Assembly (NCBI RefSeq): GCF_018873765.1
Contig: NC_057926.1
Span: forward strand, 51,327,043-51,391,042
Direction: 5' to 3'
Origin: Telopea speciosissima
Lineage: Eukaryota; Streptophyta; Magnoliopsida; Proteales; Proteaceae
DNA length: 64,000 nucleotides
Notes under the pieces: model-generated
The model's database searches: none
What the model was told of the DNA's origin: nothing
What the model saw: the letters and a program-made list of their open reading frames with translations, nothing else
Translations under genes and position numbers: made by a program
Part shown: piece after piece, positions 23,207-33,200 of the stretch
Layout of the letters: every line of letters starts with the position of its first letter
How positions within the stretch are numbered: position 1 is the first letter of the stretch

Positions 23207-24003
23207 CCTATCTTAACCATGCTTATGTAGAAACGCTCAAAAGTCATAATTACGCTGATTGTACCGGGGCTTGCAAGGAGCACAAGAACAAGGGTGGATG
23301 CATGTATAGATGTGTGGATAGATTTTCAAGAGATGGTGGACTTGCTGATGAAGGAAGCAATGAGGGCTGGCCATGGTAGAATTTTAATATAATTTGTGAC
23401 ATTTCCTGTTTAATGAAGACTTTTAAATCTGTTCAATGGTAGACATGGGGAGGGGGAATCTTCCATGCCACACTAATGGTGAGAGGGTGTACAGTATATT
23501 AGCTGTGTGGGAAACTTGGATATGGAGTATGATCCGCTTGTATCTGATCCAGATCCAACTCATTTTGGACATTGTCCTTAGCCATTTTCATGAGTGATCA
23601 ACCTGAAGCTAGCCTTGTCCAATATCACTTTGCAAGTTCCATTTGTCAAGTATAATTAGACCAATAAGAAAAGGGAAGAAGAATGTTGTTCGGTCACGTG
23701 GCCCCTGCACCAGCACGTGGCCAATGAGAGGATTTGCAAAGGCATCCAACAGGAGGGGTGGGGAGGTTATTTTTGCTCCCCTTTGTTTGTGGCGCAAACG
23801 CGATCAGGCAACGTTTTTTTTTCCAAAAAAAATGTAGTTACAAGAATTTCTGAAATTTGATCATGTATGTGTTTTGTAGGGTTGATGTAAATTGGCCATT
23901 GTGGAAAGTGAGATACAAGAACTCATGTGTTGAAGCAGAGTGTGAGGTAGTTCCTGGCAAACCATGTCCAACTTTATGGAACTCTCTTGCAAACACATTT
24001 TAT
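23207..24003 (+). CDS. Two joined exons of an unrecognised cysteine-rich protein (partial)
   Basis: Exon A 23207-23375 follows a 3' splice site (TTTGTTGTAG) and ends at a GT donor. Exon B 23880-24003 starts after GTTTTGTAG and ends at GTAAGT. The phases join in frame, with Trp split across the intron. The peptide reads [75 protein letters not shown]. Exon A contains CxxxC, eight residues, CxxxC, a spacing seen in helical-hairpin peptides. Exon B has four more Cys and three Trp. I do not recognise the family. The upstream exon, possibly the frame at 22950-23170, and the end of the gene are uncertain. It could also be a fragment. Confidence 0.45.
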
Positions 24004-24009
24004 GTAAGT

Positions 24010-24860
24010 ATCATCTTCTTCGAAGAATAATTTTGTAGCTCTACACTGATTTCTTTTCATGAATACATATCATGGCTGAGTAGTCACAATACCGAATAGA
24101 ATTGAGGGAATGCTATAGTGTATGGCCAGGTGGCCAAGACATATCCAAGTTGACTCTCCTTATCCATCATTGAACTACGTTATTACCAAGCTTTGAAAAT
24201 GGGATCGTCAAAATGACACCTCTATAGGTGTATTTAAAACTTGACATCTTCTCTTAATTGCCACTTTATAAAAGGATTTTCAAAAATAATTTGATATTGC
24301 TATCATTATGTCATTATCAAAAGATGTCATTGTCATGTACATCTTTCAAATACATATGTGCAATAACAATGTTGGTCTCATTGGGAAAAAAAAAAACACG
24401 ATACTGGCGTGCCTAACCTTTACCCTAAAAGGGCAAAAAAATAAGACTACAAATTATTTGATACTTTAAAAGGTATCAATAAGAAAAACCCTTTAAAATT
24501 ATGGAATCAACTTTCATTGATACTATTTCGAATTGAACAAAGATCAGCTGATAAATTGTAGTCAGCGTTTTAAAAACAAGAATTAGGGATCAATGCCGAT
24601 CCTGAAATCGATCCGATCCAACTAATTTAAAGCAATTTCAGGGTGAAATTGTGATCAACCTTGGAACTGGGAATTTGTTTAGAAAATCGGCCGATTCAAT
24701 TCCAATTCAAGCATGAAAGATTAGGATCGGTGAGAATCTAGGTTGGTGTTAGTCGATTCTGATATGGTTTGACTGAATCACAGACCATATTTTCCGATTC
24801 TTGAAACATGGTTGTAGATATTGATACAAAAGAAAAGTTGCATTGCCTTCATGTTATTTT
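24010..24860. other. Intergenic or intronic stretch with GATCGG-type repeat
   Basis: The part at 24570-24800 is rich in GATCGG/CCGATTC motifs like those at 53100-53230, and looks like a degenerate non-coding repeat. No gene is seen. Confidence 0.4.
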
Positions 24861-24869
24861 ATTAAGTAA

Positions 24870-25030
24870 ATAAAAGGACTAAATTCGCTTCCACCATAGA
24901 GTCAATAGATTCCCACCATTCTAGGGAATATGTTCTGGATCTCCTAACTAAGGCAAGGATGTTAGGCTGCAAGCATGGAATTAAATCTCAGACGAAATTG
25001 GACGAAATTGACCAAAATCTCCGATCCCAG
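24870..25030 (+). mobile_element. Short Ty1/copia RT fragment with fused non-coding repeat
   Basis: Contains GGGAATATGTTCTGGATCTC and GGCTGCAAGCATGGAA, i.e. REYVLDLLTKARMLGCKHG, the same piece of copia as at 28190-28250. It then passes into GAAATTGACCAAAATCTCCG exactly as the other copy does. The shared junction shows one copy derives from the other or both from a common chimera. Confidence 0.6.
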
Positions 25031-25755
25031 CTCCACTGCCCCTTCTAGGAGTTTGCAAATAAGAGAAAAAACTCACATAAATACAACAAAAGATGTAAGC
25101 TGCCCTAAAGCAACATAGTTATCATCAAACCTTGCAGACAAAGAAAGTCAATTATTTCACTGGTACTTCCAATAATTGTGTCCATCCTCTACAAAACTTC
25201 ATTCAAATTTGATCCTAAAAACAGATCTAATCCTGCCACACTAAAATCATCCCTTCCCCCCCCCCCCCCACATGAAACTTAACACACACCATTCCACACT
25301 TGTCCTCACAAAAACTTCCAATTTTTCTACATGCTAATTGTGTAAGATCCACATCACATAACAAAACACAAAACACACAATGATTTCCTGCATAGCTTCG
25401 CCAAAATGCTTCCATATTCCAATGGTTTCTATCATCTATGCTGAATTACAATATAATGTGAAACTTCTCTTCAGTGAGACATTCTCTAATTAATGATTAT
25501 ACTACACATACTTCCCTGACAAGTTCAACATCCACGGAGTTCTTAGAGAAATAAAAATTTTCTTCTGAATGCAAAGCACTGCCCTCGCTCTCTCAGCACC
25601 CTTGTTGTCTTCATATAGTCAGCTTGATAGCAACTAAGAATTTTAATTACTAAAACCTAAGCACTGAAAAAAGCGAATAAGAGAAAAAGGTAGGACTTTC
25701 AGAACACAGAGTCTACAGGCTACAATTCTCCAACAAAGAGCTAGTCACAAATTCT
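25031..25755. other. Intergenic, no gene seen
   Basis: AT-rich DNA with a C run at about 25257-25270. Short frames are not convincing. Confidence 0.4.
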
Positions 25756-25758
25756 ATC

Positions 25759-25985
25759 TGTTAAGTTGTAATTCCTATGGGGTCGTGTGGACCTATTTCC
25801 CAGTTGGCTTAAGTTAGATAGAGTTATAGTTGTTTATGGATTTGCACGTTGTAGTTTCCTTTCCTGTTTCAGTTTCGTTATCTAATTTTAATTCCTATCT
25901 GAAGTACAATTGCTAGTTATAAATAGAGATTGGAGGTCAGCGATAGAATACACACATTGATTCTATCGTGGAACCAGTTCTCTTC

Positions 25986-26026
<41 letters not shown>

Positions 26027-26030
26027 CTTC
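25759..26030 (+). mobile_element. Possible solo LTR of a copia-type element
   Basis: Starts TGTTAAGTTGTAATTCC and contains a TATA box TATAAATAGAGATTGG near 25918. It runs into a (CT)n tract at about 25988-26023. The layout is that of a small copia LTR, but no primer-binding site, polypurine tract or duplicate lies nearby, so the call is tentative. Confidence 0.4.
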
Positions 26031-26184
26031 TTTTCATCTACTGGTCCTGGTTTGTTAGGCTTAGATAATACAAAGAAAAACAAAGAAAACAAAATGGACA
26101 CTAACTGAATAACCATAGTAACCAAGGCAAGAATTGGTTCAACAAAATACAATGACAGGTACCTTAATATTAACGCTTAAGGGT

Positions 26185-27087
26185 GTTTTTCGACAACTCT
26201 AATTGTTGTGAGGATGTCAACTCATCCTGTGTTTTGGCTTCTACTCGAACTTCAACCCTTGCAGGATTCTTCAGCCTGCTTTAGAGAGATCTTCAACTGC
26301 TTCAGTTTGGGTAGCTCAAAAAAAGGAAGAGGGGGGGGGGGGGGGGAACCACTTATAATGGAAATTATCTGTGCTTCAGAAACTCCATATCCAAGAGCCT
26401 ATCAGCCTATTCTATGATTAAGACCTGCTCTAGTCAACAAAGATGAATCAGAGATCAAATTAAAAGAAAATACTGATTAGAGGGCTATTAAATATTATTA
26501 AGAGGTCTGACAGTAAAATTTTCCAAATCTCATTACCATTAATCACAGCATAGAAAGGAACAAATGTCCATCACCACCAGATGAAGCAAAGTCAGGTACC
26601 CTTCTTTATCATTGATTATGGAAATCACTTACTTTAAAGAGCCTGAAGATCATTTTAAGTTTGTACTTTACCCATGTTTTTTAATTTTTTAATAAAATAT
26701 ACCAATCAATGGTTGTCTAACAAAAATGACAGGTATATGACAACACACATTACTGATGACATAATGAGTAAAGAATATACTTTCTTGACTAACATCCTAG
26801 GTCCCTTTACATGAAGATGTTCAGGATGTAAAAGAGATCGAGATCTATAAATACCTCAAGATTTTGGAAATCCAAGATATCCATGCATTCCATTATGTCA
26901 TATAGCCTCGCAGGTGTGCCAATCAATAAATTTGCTCCTTTCTCTATTTTCTTCATGTCAGCCTTTTTAAGTCTACTCCTCCGACAAGAAGCATTGCCTT
27001 AACATTTGGCAATGTTGAAAAAGAAGGCCCTGTGTAGTATATTTGAGATGACAACTCTCTTGTTGGATAAAGACATACAATTTGATT
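26185..27087 (-). pseudogene. DEAD-box RNA helicase pseudogene (RH18-like), two exon remnants
   Basis: The minus strand at 27087-26855 encodes [35 protein letters not shown], then [19 protein letters not shown] and ILDFQNLE before a GT donor. These are motifs Ia (PTRELS) and Ib (TPxR) of DEAD-box helicases. A frameshift follows VGGVDLK. The minus strand at about 26325-26185 gives ATQTEAVEDLSKAG, preceded by a stop where motif III SAT should have Ser. After a further frameshift it reads NPARVEVRVEAKTQDELTSS. The order resembles Arabidopsis RH18 (At5g05450). The exon carrying the DEAD box itself, expected between these two, is missing. I infer a dead gene fragment. Confidence 0.7.
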
Positions 27088-27123
27088 CTGAAAACTACAG
27101 CTTATCATATACAAAACCATTAA

Positions 27124-27300
27124 GCATAGCTGTCAAGGCGCTGCCTAAGCGTCCAGGTGCCTTGTTGGTGTTGCTCTGTGATGCAGAATTAAAGGCCTAC
27201 CAGTGGAGGAAGTCCAAGAAGAACAAGGATTAAAGCGGCCTAGTCATGGTTGCACAGGCTTAACGTGGCCTGGGTCCAGTTCTCTATGTTTTGAATTTGT
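27124..27300. repeat. Possible hAT-like MITE fragment
   Basis: CATAGCTGTCAAGGCGCTGCC resembles the terminus of the 66-bp element at 28085, with the AAGGCG...CCTAAGCGTC motif common in plant repeats. The right end was not identified. Confidence 0.3.
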
Positions 27301-27689
27301 TTTAAGTCAGTTCTGGTTCAATTCTTGAACCCGTGGTTCACTAGGTCAGTTGGGTCAAGTTATTAAGTATCTTATCTCATCTCTTTAATGGAGTCAAGTT
27401 AGAAAAGACTACCTATCAGGGAGGTCAACCTAGGGGTACTCTATTTTGTTTAAAATTGTTTTATTATTATTTTATAACCTATTTGTAAGGAGGAAGTTTC
27501 TATTCCTCTGTAAATCAGCTAAGGTAGGTTTAGAGTCCTAAAAACTGAAGTCTTGCTTTGAACCAACATCAGAGGGGCCCGTAGAGTATATTATATTTCC
27601 TAAACCTGGTAAAGGAGAATAACCCCTTTGATGAGTTCCACAGATAGAAAGACCTTCTTGGTTTGCTAGGTTGAATTCTAGAAGAGCAT

Positions 27690-29153
27690 GTCCTAAGTTG
27701 GGAATCAAGAATGACCCCTATATCAATTTGACAAGAAAAATGCCTTTCTGCATAGTAATCTGGAAGAGAGAGTGTACATGCAAATTCCTCCGGGATTCAA
27801 ATCTCCCAAGGCTAAAGGCAAGGTATGTCGCCTAAAGAAGGCACTCAATGGCTAGAAACAATTACCAAGAGCTGGTTGATAGGTTCAGGCAAGCCATAGT
27901 GAATAATGGATATTACACTAAACTTACAAAAAGGGAAATGGTACACTGAAAGCACATATTCTGTATGTTGATGATGCGTTTGCAACCGGTGATGATGAGG
28001 AAGTGTAAAAACTGAAGAAGTATCTAGATCAACAATTCAAGATCAAGGATCTGGGTACTTCGAAATATTTCTTAGGAATTGAGGCATAGTTATCAAGGTG
28101 TCGCCTAGGCATCAAGGTGCTTTGGTCACCTAGATGCCATGACAACTTTGAATTGAGGTATCAAGATCAGCCAAGGGTATCTATATTCCTCAGAGGAAAT
28201 ATGTTCTGGAGCTCCTAAGTAAGCAAGGATGTAAGGCTGCAAGCATGGAACTAAATCTAAGTCGAAATTGACCAAAATCTCCGAGTTGTCTCGCTTTCAG
28301 GCCTGGCCAAAATGAAACCCAGGGAGACCCAAGGTCGAAACCTCGAAACGAGATCCAGAACGTCTCAGTTTCGAGCCTGATGGAAACCAGCCTTGAAACC
28401 ATGATGTGAAACCTTGGTTGCAAGCCTAGTCACTCAGCCATTTATCAAAATCACAAATTAAGTCAAGAAAGTGAACAATAGATCATTGATTTTAGGACAT
28501 ACAAAAGGCTTGTTGGCAAGCTGATCTATCTCTCTGTCTCACTATGTAGTTAGTGTAATCATCCAGCTCATGCATGCTCATAGAACTGGTCACATGGAAG
28601 TTGTATACCAGATCCTCAGATTTATGAATTCAGGTCCAGGGAAAGGTTTATTATTCAAGAAACACAATCACCTAAATTGAGGCATATACTGATGTAGGTT
28701 GGACTGGATCAAACAAAGATTGGAATTCAACTTCAGGATATTGCACCTTTGTAGGTGGGAATCTAGTGACATGGAGAAGCAAGAAACAATCTATAGTGGC
28801 CAAGTCAAGTGCAGAAGCAGAATTTAGAGCTATGGTTCATGGGATTTGCAAACTTTTGTGTATGCAAAAGTTGATCCAAAAGTTGGGTCTTTGAGGTGGA
28901 CAGATGAGACTATATTGTGACACAAAGCAACAACCAGCATAGCACACAATCCAGTCCAACATGACTCTACGAAAATAATCGAAGCTGATCGCCACTTTAT
29001 AAAGGAAAAACTTGAATCAAGATCCCTTTGTATACCATTTGTGAGAACTGGAGAGCAAATGGCAGATATCTTGACTAAAGTAATTTCCTCCACACATTTT
29101 AATGTTTTGTTAGGCAAGTTATGTGTAATGGCTATGCCCCAGCTTGAGGGGGG
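27690..29153 (+). mobile_element. Ty1/copia pol remnant: reverse transcriptase and RNase H
   Basis: Reads NAFLHSNLEERVYMQIPPGF, KGKVCRLKKALNG, the catalytic YVDD at 27964-27975, KIKDLGTSKYFLGIE, IYIPQRKYVLELLS, then RLVGKLIYLSV. RNase H follows with YTDVGWTGSNKDWNSTSGYC, VTWRSKKQSIVAKSSAEAEF, QMADILTKVISSTHF and VLLGKLCVMAMP. A polypurine tract (AGCTTGAGGGGGG) closes it at 29141-29153. Stops and frameshifts are frequent. Two insertions interrupt it: a 66-bp MITE at 28085-28150 and a GAAATT-rich repeat at about 28250-28435. Confidence 0.85.
28085..28150. mobile_element. 66-bp hAT-type mini-MITE
   Basis: Begins CATAGTTATCAAGG and ends with the inverse of CAAAGTTGTCATGG. It is flanked by an exact 8-bp duplication AATTGAGG (28077-28084 and 28151-28158). 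Removing it with one duplication restores the copia frame FLGIEVSRSAKGIYIPQ. The terminus resembles that of the 516-bp MITE at 10340. Confidence 0.85.
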
Positions 29154-29330
29154 TGATAGAATAATTGTAAGGGTATTATGGGAATGCCCAAGTAATGTGT
29201 GTAAAATAGGAATTAGTATTATATGTATGGAGTTATTCTTGTGCTTACTAATCTTCTATTTTGAAAGCAATATGTTGGTCTTTCGGATCAAGTGTTTACC
29301 GCTACACTAAAATCAATTGGTGGTAATGAG
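29154..29330 (+). repeat. Start of the copia 3' LTR
   Basis: TGATAGAATAATTG directly follows the polypurine tract, as an LTR should. Its far end was not found, and the matching 5' LTR is not in the window. Confidence 0.45.
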
Positions 29331-29339
29331 GGTGCAACT

Positions 29340-30315
29340 TTATTTTGTTATGCAGAGAGGGTGGTTAGTCCCAAAGTCGCAAGGAGATGCAAATACAATA
29401 TTAAAAGGGAAAAGGGAAATCTTAGTCAGCCCTAACTTCTCTTCTTTCTCCATCTCATCTTCTTCTCCTTCTTCTTCAACACTACTGGAACGATAAATCC
29501 TCAACATCCTGTTCTGTTCCACACAACAGAACTGAACTGGAATATTAACTGAGAAGATATGACAGCAATCAGGAAATCAAGAGGGTACAATGGAGGATTC
29601 CTAGTACTACTGGGAAACAGGGCGGAGAAGAGAGCTGAGAAGTTAGCTAGTTAAATTTAAATTTCAGATCAGAAACTAAGCGAATTATGATTGCAGAGAG
29701 TTTAGCACAAAATTTCAGATCAACATGAGCAGAATTGAGAGAGTTATTAATTATCTGCAAGCTGAGAAGCAACCAGAAAGAGCGGTGCTGCAAGCTAACT
29801 TATGGTAAACTGAAGAAATCAGAAGGGAAAACTAAGAAGGATGATAGAAAAGAAGCTTGGTGCAAGTATTCACCTTCTATGGGCTTGGAATCCACCAAAA
29901 CCCCCTTGAGAATCCACCCCAGTCGACAACTCTGAATCCAAAGAAGCCAGTTGCAGAAAACCTGACTTCTATTGCTTATAAATCATATGGTGACTTGTAG
30001 CCTTACACAACTATTTATAGACTTGTACGACAGACTACTAACCTGGATTTTAAAGTAACTCAGGAAAATTTAGTTTCCAGACCTGACGCCAGTAGCTAAT
30101 AACTCTCTGACTCCATTAGGAATTACAATTTAATAATCAGACTGGAAACAAAAAATTACTGAAACTCCAAGTGATGCCAGTTTCTAGGACTGAAGAGCAA
30201 ATACTGAAACAGGAAAAATTAGAAACCCACAACCAGGACTAAATCACCTGGGTGTGTAGGGAAATAACCACACACTGGTGGCTAGCTCTTCTTCCCTCTG
30301 CGTGCTGCATCAGAT
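29340..30315 (-). other. LTR-like non-coding region (tentative)
   Basis: On the minus strand it begins TGATGCAGCACGCAGAGGG at 30311 and holds a TATA box CTATAAATAGTTG near 30010-30022. Pyrimidine/purine-rich DNA follows. This is the layout of a gag-only element LTR, but no matching PBS or second LTR was found. Confidence 0.3.
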
Positions 30316-31500
30316 TAGGCGCTCAAGTTGAAATCCTGAACTCTAACCAGAATAACTCTGGTCAAGTCATAGCTCAAAAACTCGCCGAAATCTCCACAAA
30401 ATTCCGCTAATTTCAACATGACCGGGAAGAAACAAGAGGCGAAACCCAGAACTGACACTGTTCGCCAAAATTTTGGTCATTTCAGCTGTTTGCCCCCAAA
30501 ATGGCCAACCAAAACTCAAGGAAAAAAATGCACTGTTTCTGTAAAATTTTGCCAATTTCAATGCAGCCTACCGAAATGAGTTTTAAAACTATGGGTCAAG
30601 TACACCCTCCATATAGACAAAAATTTCTTTCTTTTTTGGTAAGACAAGGTCTATTGGACCTCCAGGACACTCAGCTGAGGTTTCTCAGCTTTGGTTAAGT
30701 AGATAATGAATTTCTCCTATTGTTATCAGATTCTGCTTGCCGGCCCCATTTAGTTGTTGTTATCAGATTCTGTTTGCTGGAGCTTCTGAGTTTTTGTGTA
30801 AAATTATCCTGATTTGGACTTCAGTATTTTTTATCCTCTGTTTATCCTATCTAAAATTCTGAATTGGAACTACTTTCATTCTAGTCAATTTCAAGAAGGA
30901 ATTGCACTGGCAAGATGGTCGTTCAAGCAATTCTTTAGCAAAAATAAAAAATGTACATGTTAGACATCCAGAGGTTGGACACTAGCATGAACACACAGAG
31001 ATAAGCCCAAAATCAAGCAAAATGTTGGTGACGATACCAAAACCAGATGAATATCTCACTATTATTTATAAGTCTGCAGATATATTAGAATCTCATCCCG
31101 ACTGAATCAAATAGAGTGGTTTTATATCAACAGTTCTCCTTAGGGTTAGACTGTAGAATGCCATGTAAGGTCTATGAGTCTATCAGATTTCCCTCACTTC
31201 TCTTGGTCAATTGGAGTAACAAATTTTATGGAGCAGACTTTTTGCTAAATCAAATGATATAATTTTTCATAAAAAAGTTGCAGGAGAAGAATTCTACGCA
31301 TTGGTGGGGACCCATAGAAGATCGTTATTTTGTTTCTTCCCAATCCCTGGAGAGTTGATAGAGCCTCAAGCAAACAAAATTATGGTGAAAGAGATTTATA
31401 GATAAATTGCTGCAGTGTTTAAAGACTCAACCACATTACTAACTCCATCTTGACTAACGTTTAGGTAAGATGTAACTCTGACTTCTCATAAACCCAATCG
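30316..31500. other. Intergenic, GAAATTTCGG-type repeat then no gene
   Basis: The part at 30380-30590 contains repeated CGAAAT / CCAAAATTTTGG / GCCAATTTC motifs, a degenerate repeat related to 24990-25020 and 28250-28320. The remainder is AT-rich and featureless. Confidence 0.35.
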
Positions 31501-31503
31501 ATT

Positions 31504-31645
31504 ACCTGATATCATGTTCAAAAGGGCATCCCCAGTGCATGAGGCTCCTGCCACTGCAGGGTCTGGGGAGGGTCATAATGTAGGCAGCCTTATCAGGAGA
31601 GGATGGGCCTTGGTGCAACGATAAGGTTGCACCTGATATCATGTT
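31504..31645 (-). mobile_element. Au-type SINE with inverted head, 15-bp target duplication
   Basis: ACCTGATATCATGTT occurs at 31504-31518 and 31631-31645. Between them, 31519-31592 is the minus-strand SINE body (on the minus strand AGGCTGCCTACATTATGACC and GCATGAGGCT in antisense). The part at 31605-31630 is the SINE head on the plus strand (GGGCCTTGGTGCAACGATAA). The head is inverted relative to the body, as in twin-primed LINE-type insertions. The same flanking motif recurs at about 31697, so local duplication is an alternative source of the repeat. Confidence 0.55.
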
Positions 31646-32230
31646 TTCGGATATGATTGGATTGCACCAAACTCCATATTGACCAACATTTAGGTACCTG
31701 ATATCATGTTCAATGCTAAAAAAAATAAAAACAAAATCCGTTATAACATCACCTTCTTATATTGAAATTACTGAACTGAATATTGAAAATTGAATGGGTT
31801 TCAGAAAAACTAAAACATGTGAACAAGTTGGTGGGGGTAAATCAGTTTCCTGACAAACTTAATCGAGAAGCTGATATTATCTTTAAATGCTAACGAAAAT
31901 TGGGGGGAAAATCATGTACACCAGCACCTTCTTGAATTAAAAAAACACAAGGTTAAAGTATAGCGGCCAGAAAGTGATGAAGCACAAAGAAATCAAGCAC
32001 AGATGCAATAATTATTAATAAACGGCTGAAATTTACTCATTGGATCCATTCTACTGACAAGTCTAGTACAGCTCCAGAAGAAAATTACATTACACAAAAG
32101 CGCCTGAAACACGATCCATTGCCTAACAACAATCGCAAACTTTAACAAATATAAATAGCAATAGCAAAGTAAATCCCAATAAATAAGGATCAACGAAACC
32201 GAACAACAACCTCACCGCCGGCTAAACCAA
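31646..32230. other. Region downstream of the TMCO1-like gene
   Basis: AT-rich, probably including the 3' UTR of the gene on the minus strand. Nothing else is recognised. Confidence 0.4.
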
Positions 32231-32231
32231 A

Positions 32232-32807
32232 TCAATTGATCTTTGGATCAGGCATCGGAAATAACCCAGTACCGGGAGCACCTCTCGGAGGAGAAAACCC
32301 AAGAAATTTCTGCAAATTGGTGCGAATGCTAATAGAGCACAAGAAATATAAGAAGGCCATGGAACAGTCAGTTGGATCATTGCCAGGAAGACCACGGTGG
32401 CTCATCTTCTGAACAAATCCAGTCGGAGCGAAGGGCAATTTTGCTACGGCCGTTCCATCGAAAAGGGAGTTCAGTAAACCAAAGACGACGAAAAGCACAA
32501 GAGCGACAACGGCTCCGGATTTGATTTTGGCGAGGGAGAGATCACGGCTGGATTCCTTGAGACTGGTCTCTACTCGATCGATCTTCTTGGTCTTGGATTT
32601 CTTGTTGGATCCTCCCTTGTTGTCTACGGTCTTCATTATCTCCAGCTTCTTCGAGGCTTTGTCGATGGTGGAGCGGAGGGATTTGTATGAGGAAGTGCGA
32701 TAGATGAGGATCCATGATATGCCTTCGCAGAGGAAAGCCGTGCAGATTGAGATGCCTACTACTGAGAGACTGTCTGAGTATTTGAACGAAGATAGTATTG
32801 ACGCCAT
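32232..32807 (-). CDS. TMCO1-type ER calcium channel / Oxa1-family membrane protein
   Basis: A single 191-residue frame without introns, full length for the family. The N-terminal membrane segment (SVVGISICTAFLCEGISWIL) is followed by a charged coiled-coil-like stretch (SSYKSLRSTIDKASKKLEIM) and a Lys-rich loop (NKKSKTKKIDR). A second hydrophobic segment (SGAVVALVLFVVFGLLNSLF) precedes FDGTAVAKLPFAPTGFVQKM and SHRGLPGNDPTDCSMAFLYF, with a conserved C-terminus (NLQKFLGFSPPRGAPG). Plant and animal homologs (TMCO1, also called CLAC) sit in the ER membrane. They have been described as calcium-load-activated channels and as Oxa1-superfamily insertase-like proteins. The start Met opens a frame with ordinary leader sequence before it. 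No lesion is seen. Confidence 0.88.
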   Translation of the reverse strand: MASILSSFKYSDSLSVVGISICTAFLCEGISWILIYRTSSYKSLRSTIDKASKKLEIMKTVDNKGGSNKKSKTKKIDRVETSLKESSRDLSLAKIKSGAVVALVLFVVFGLLNSLFDGTAVAKLPFAPTGFVQKMSHRGLPGNDPTDCSMAFLYFLCSISIRTNLQKFLGFSPPRGAPGTGLFPMPDPKIN

Positions 32808-32959
32808 AGGAGGATTGAAGATTTGAAGATGATGAAGAAGAAAGAAGAAGAGTCGCTATTTCTCACTCAGATCCTCGTTTCAGCCTTTGGCTGCTCTTCT
32901 CCGCGTGTTACTTGCATCAAATTTTGCCTTCTTCAAATAAACAGTGTCCTACCAAAAAA

Positions 32960-33200
32960 TAAAGGGAAAATTTCAGACACCCCCTAAAAGTATTCAATAT
33001 ATCATAAACTTACCATACTTGGTCAAAATGTCATAGACACCCCTGACGTTAGTACCCAAGGGTGAAATATCTATTTTACCCCTTAGTTATTTAAATAAAA
33101 GGACAAAACTGTCATTCATCTTCTTCCCTAAATATCTATTTTACCCCTTAATTATTCAAATAAAAGGATAAAATTATCATTTCATCTTCTTCCCTCTATG
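32960..33200 (+). repeat. Non-coding element end with a 65-bp tandem duplication
   Basis: AAATATCTATTTTACCCCTTA followed by AAATAAAAGGA and CATCTTCTTCCCT occurs at 33066-33130 and again at 33131-33196. Adjacent GGGAAAATTTCAGACACCCC resembles the stretch near 58480-58580, suggesting a shared element family. Confidence 0.55.
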
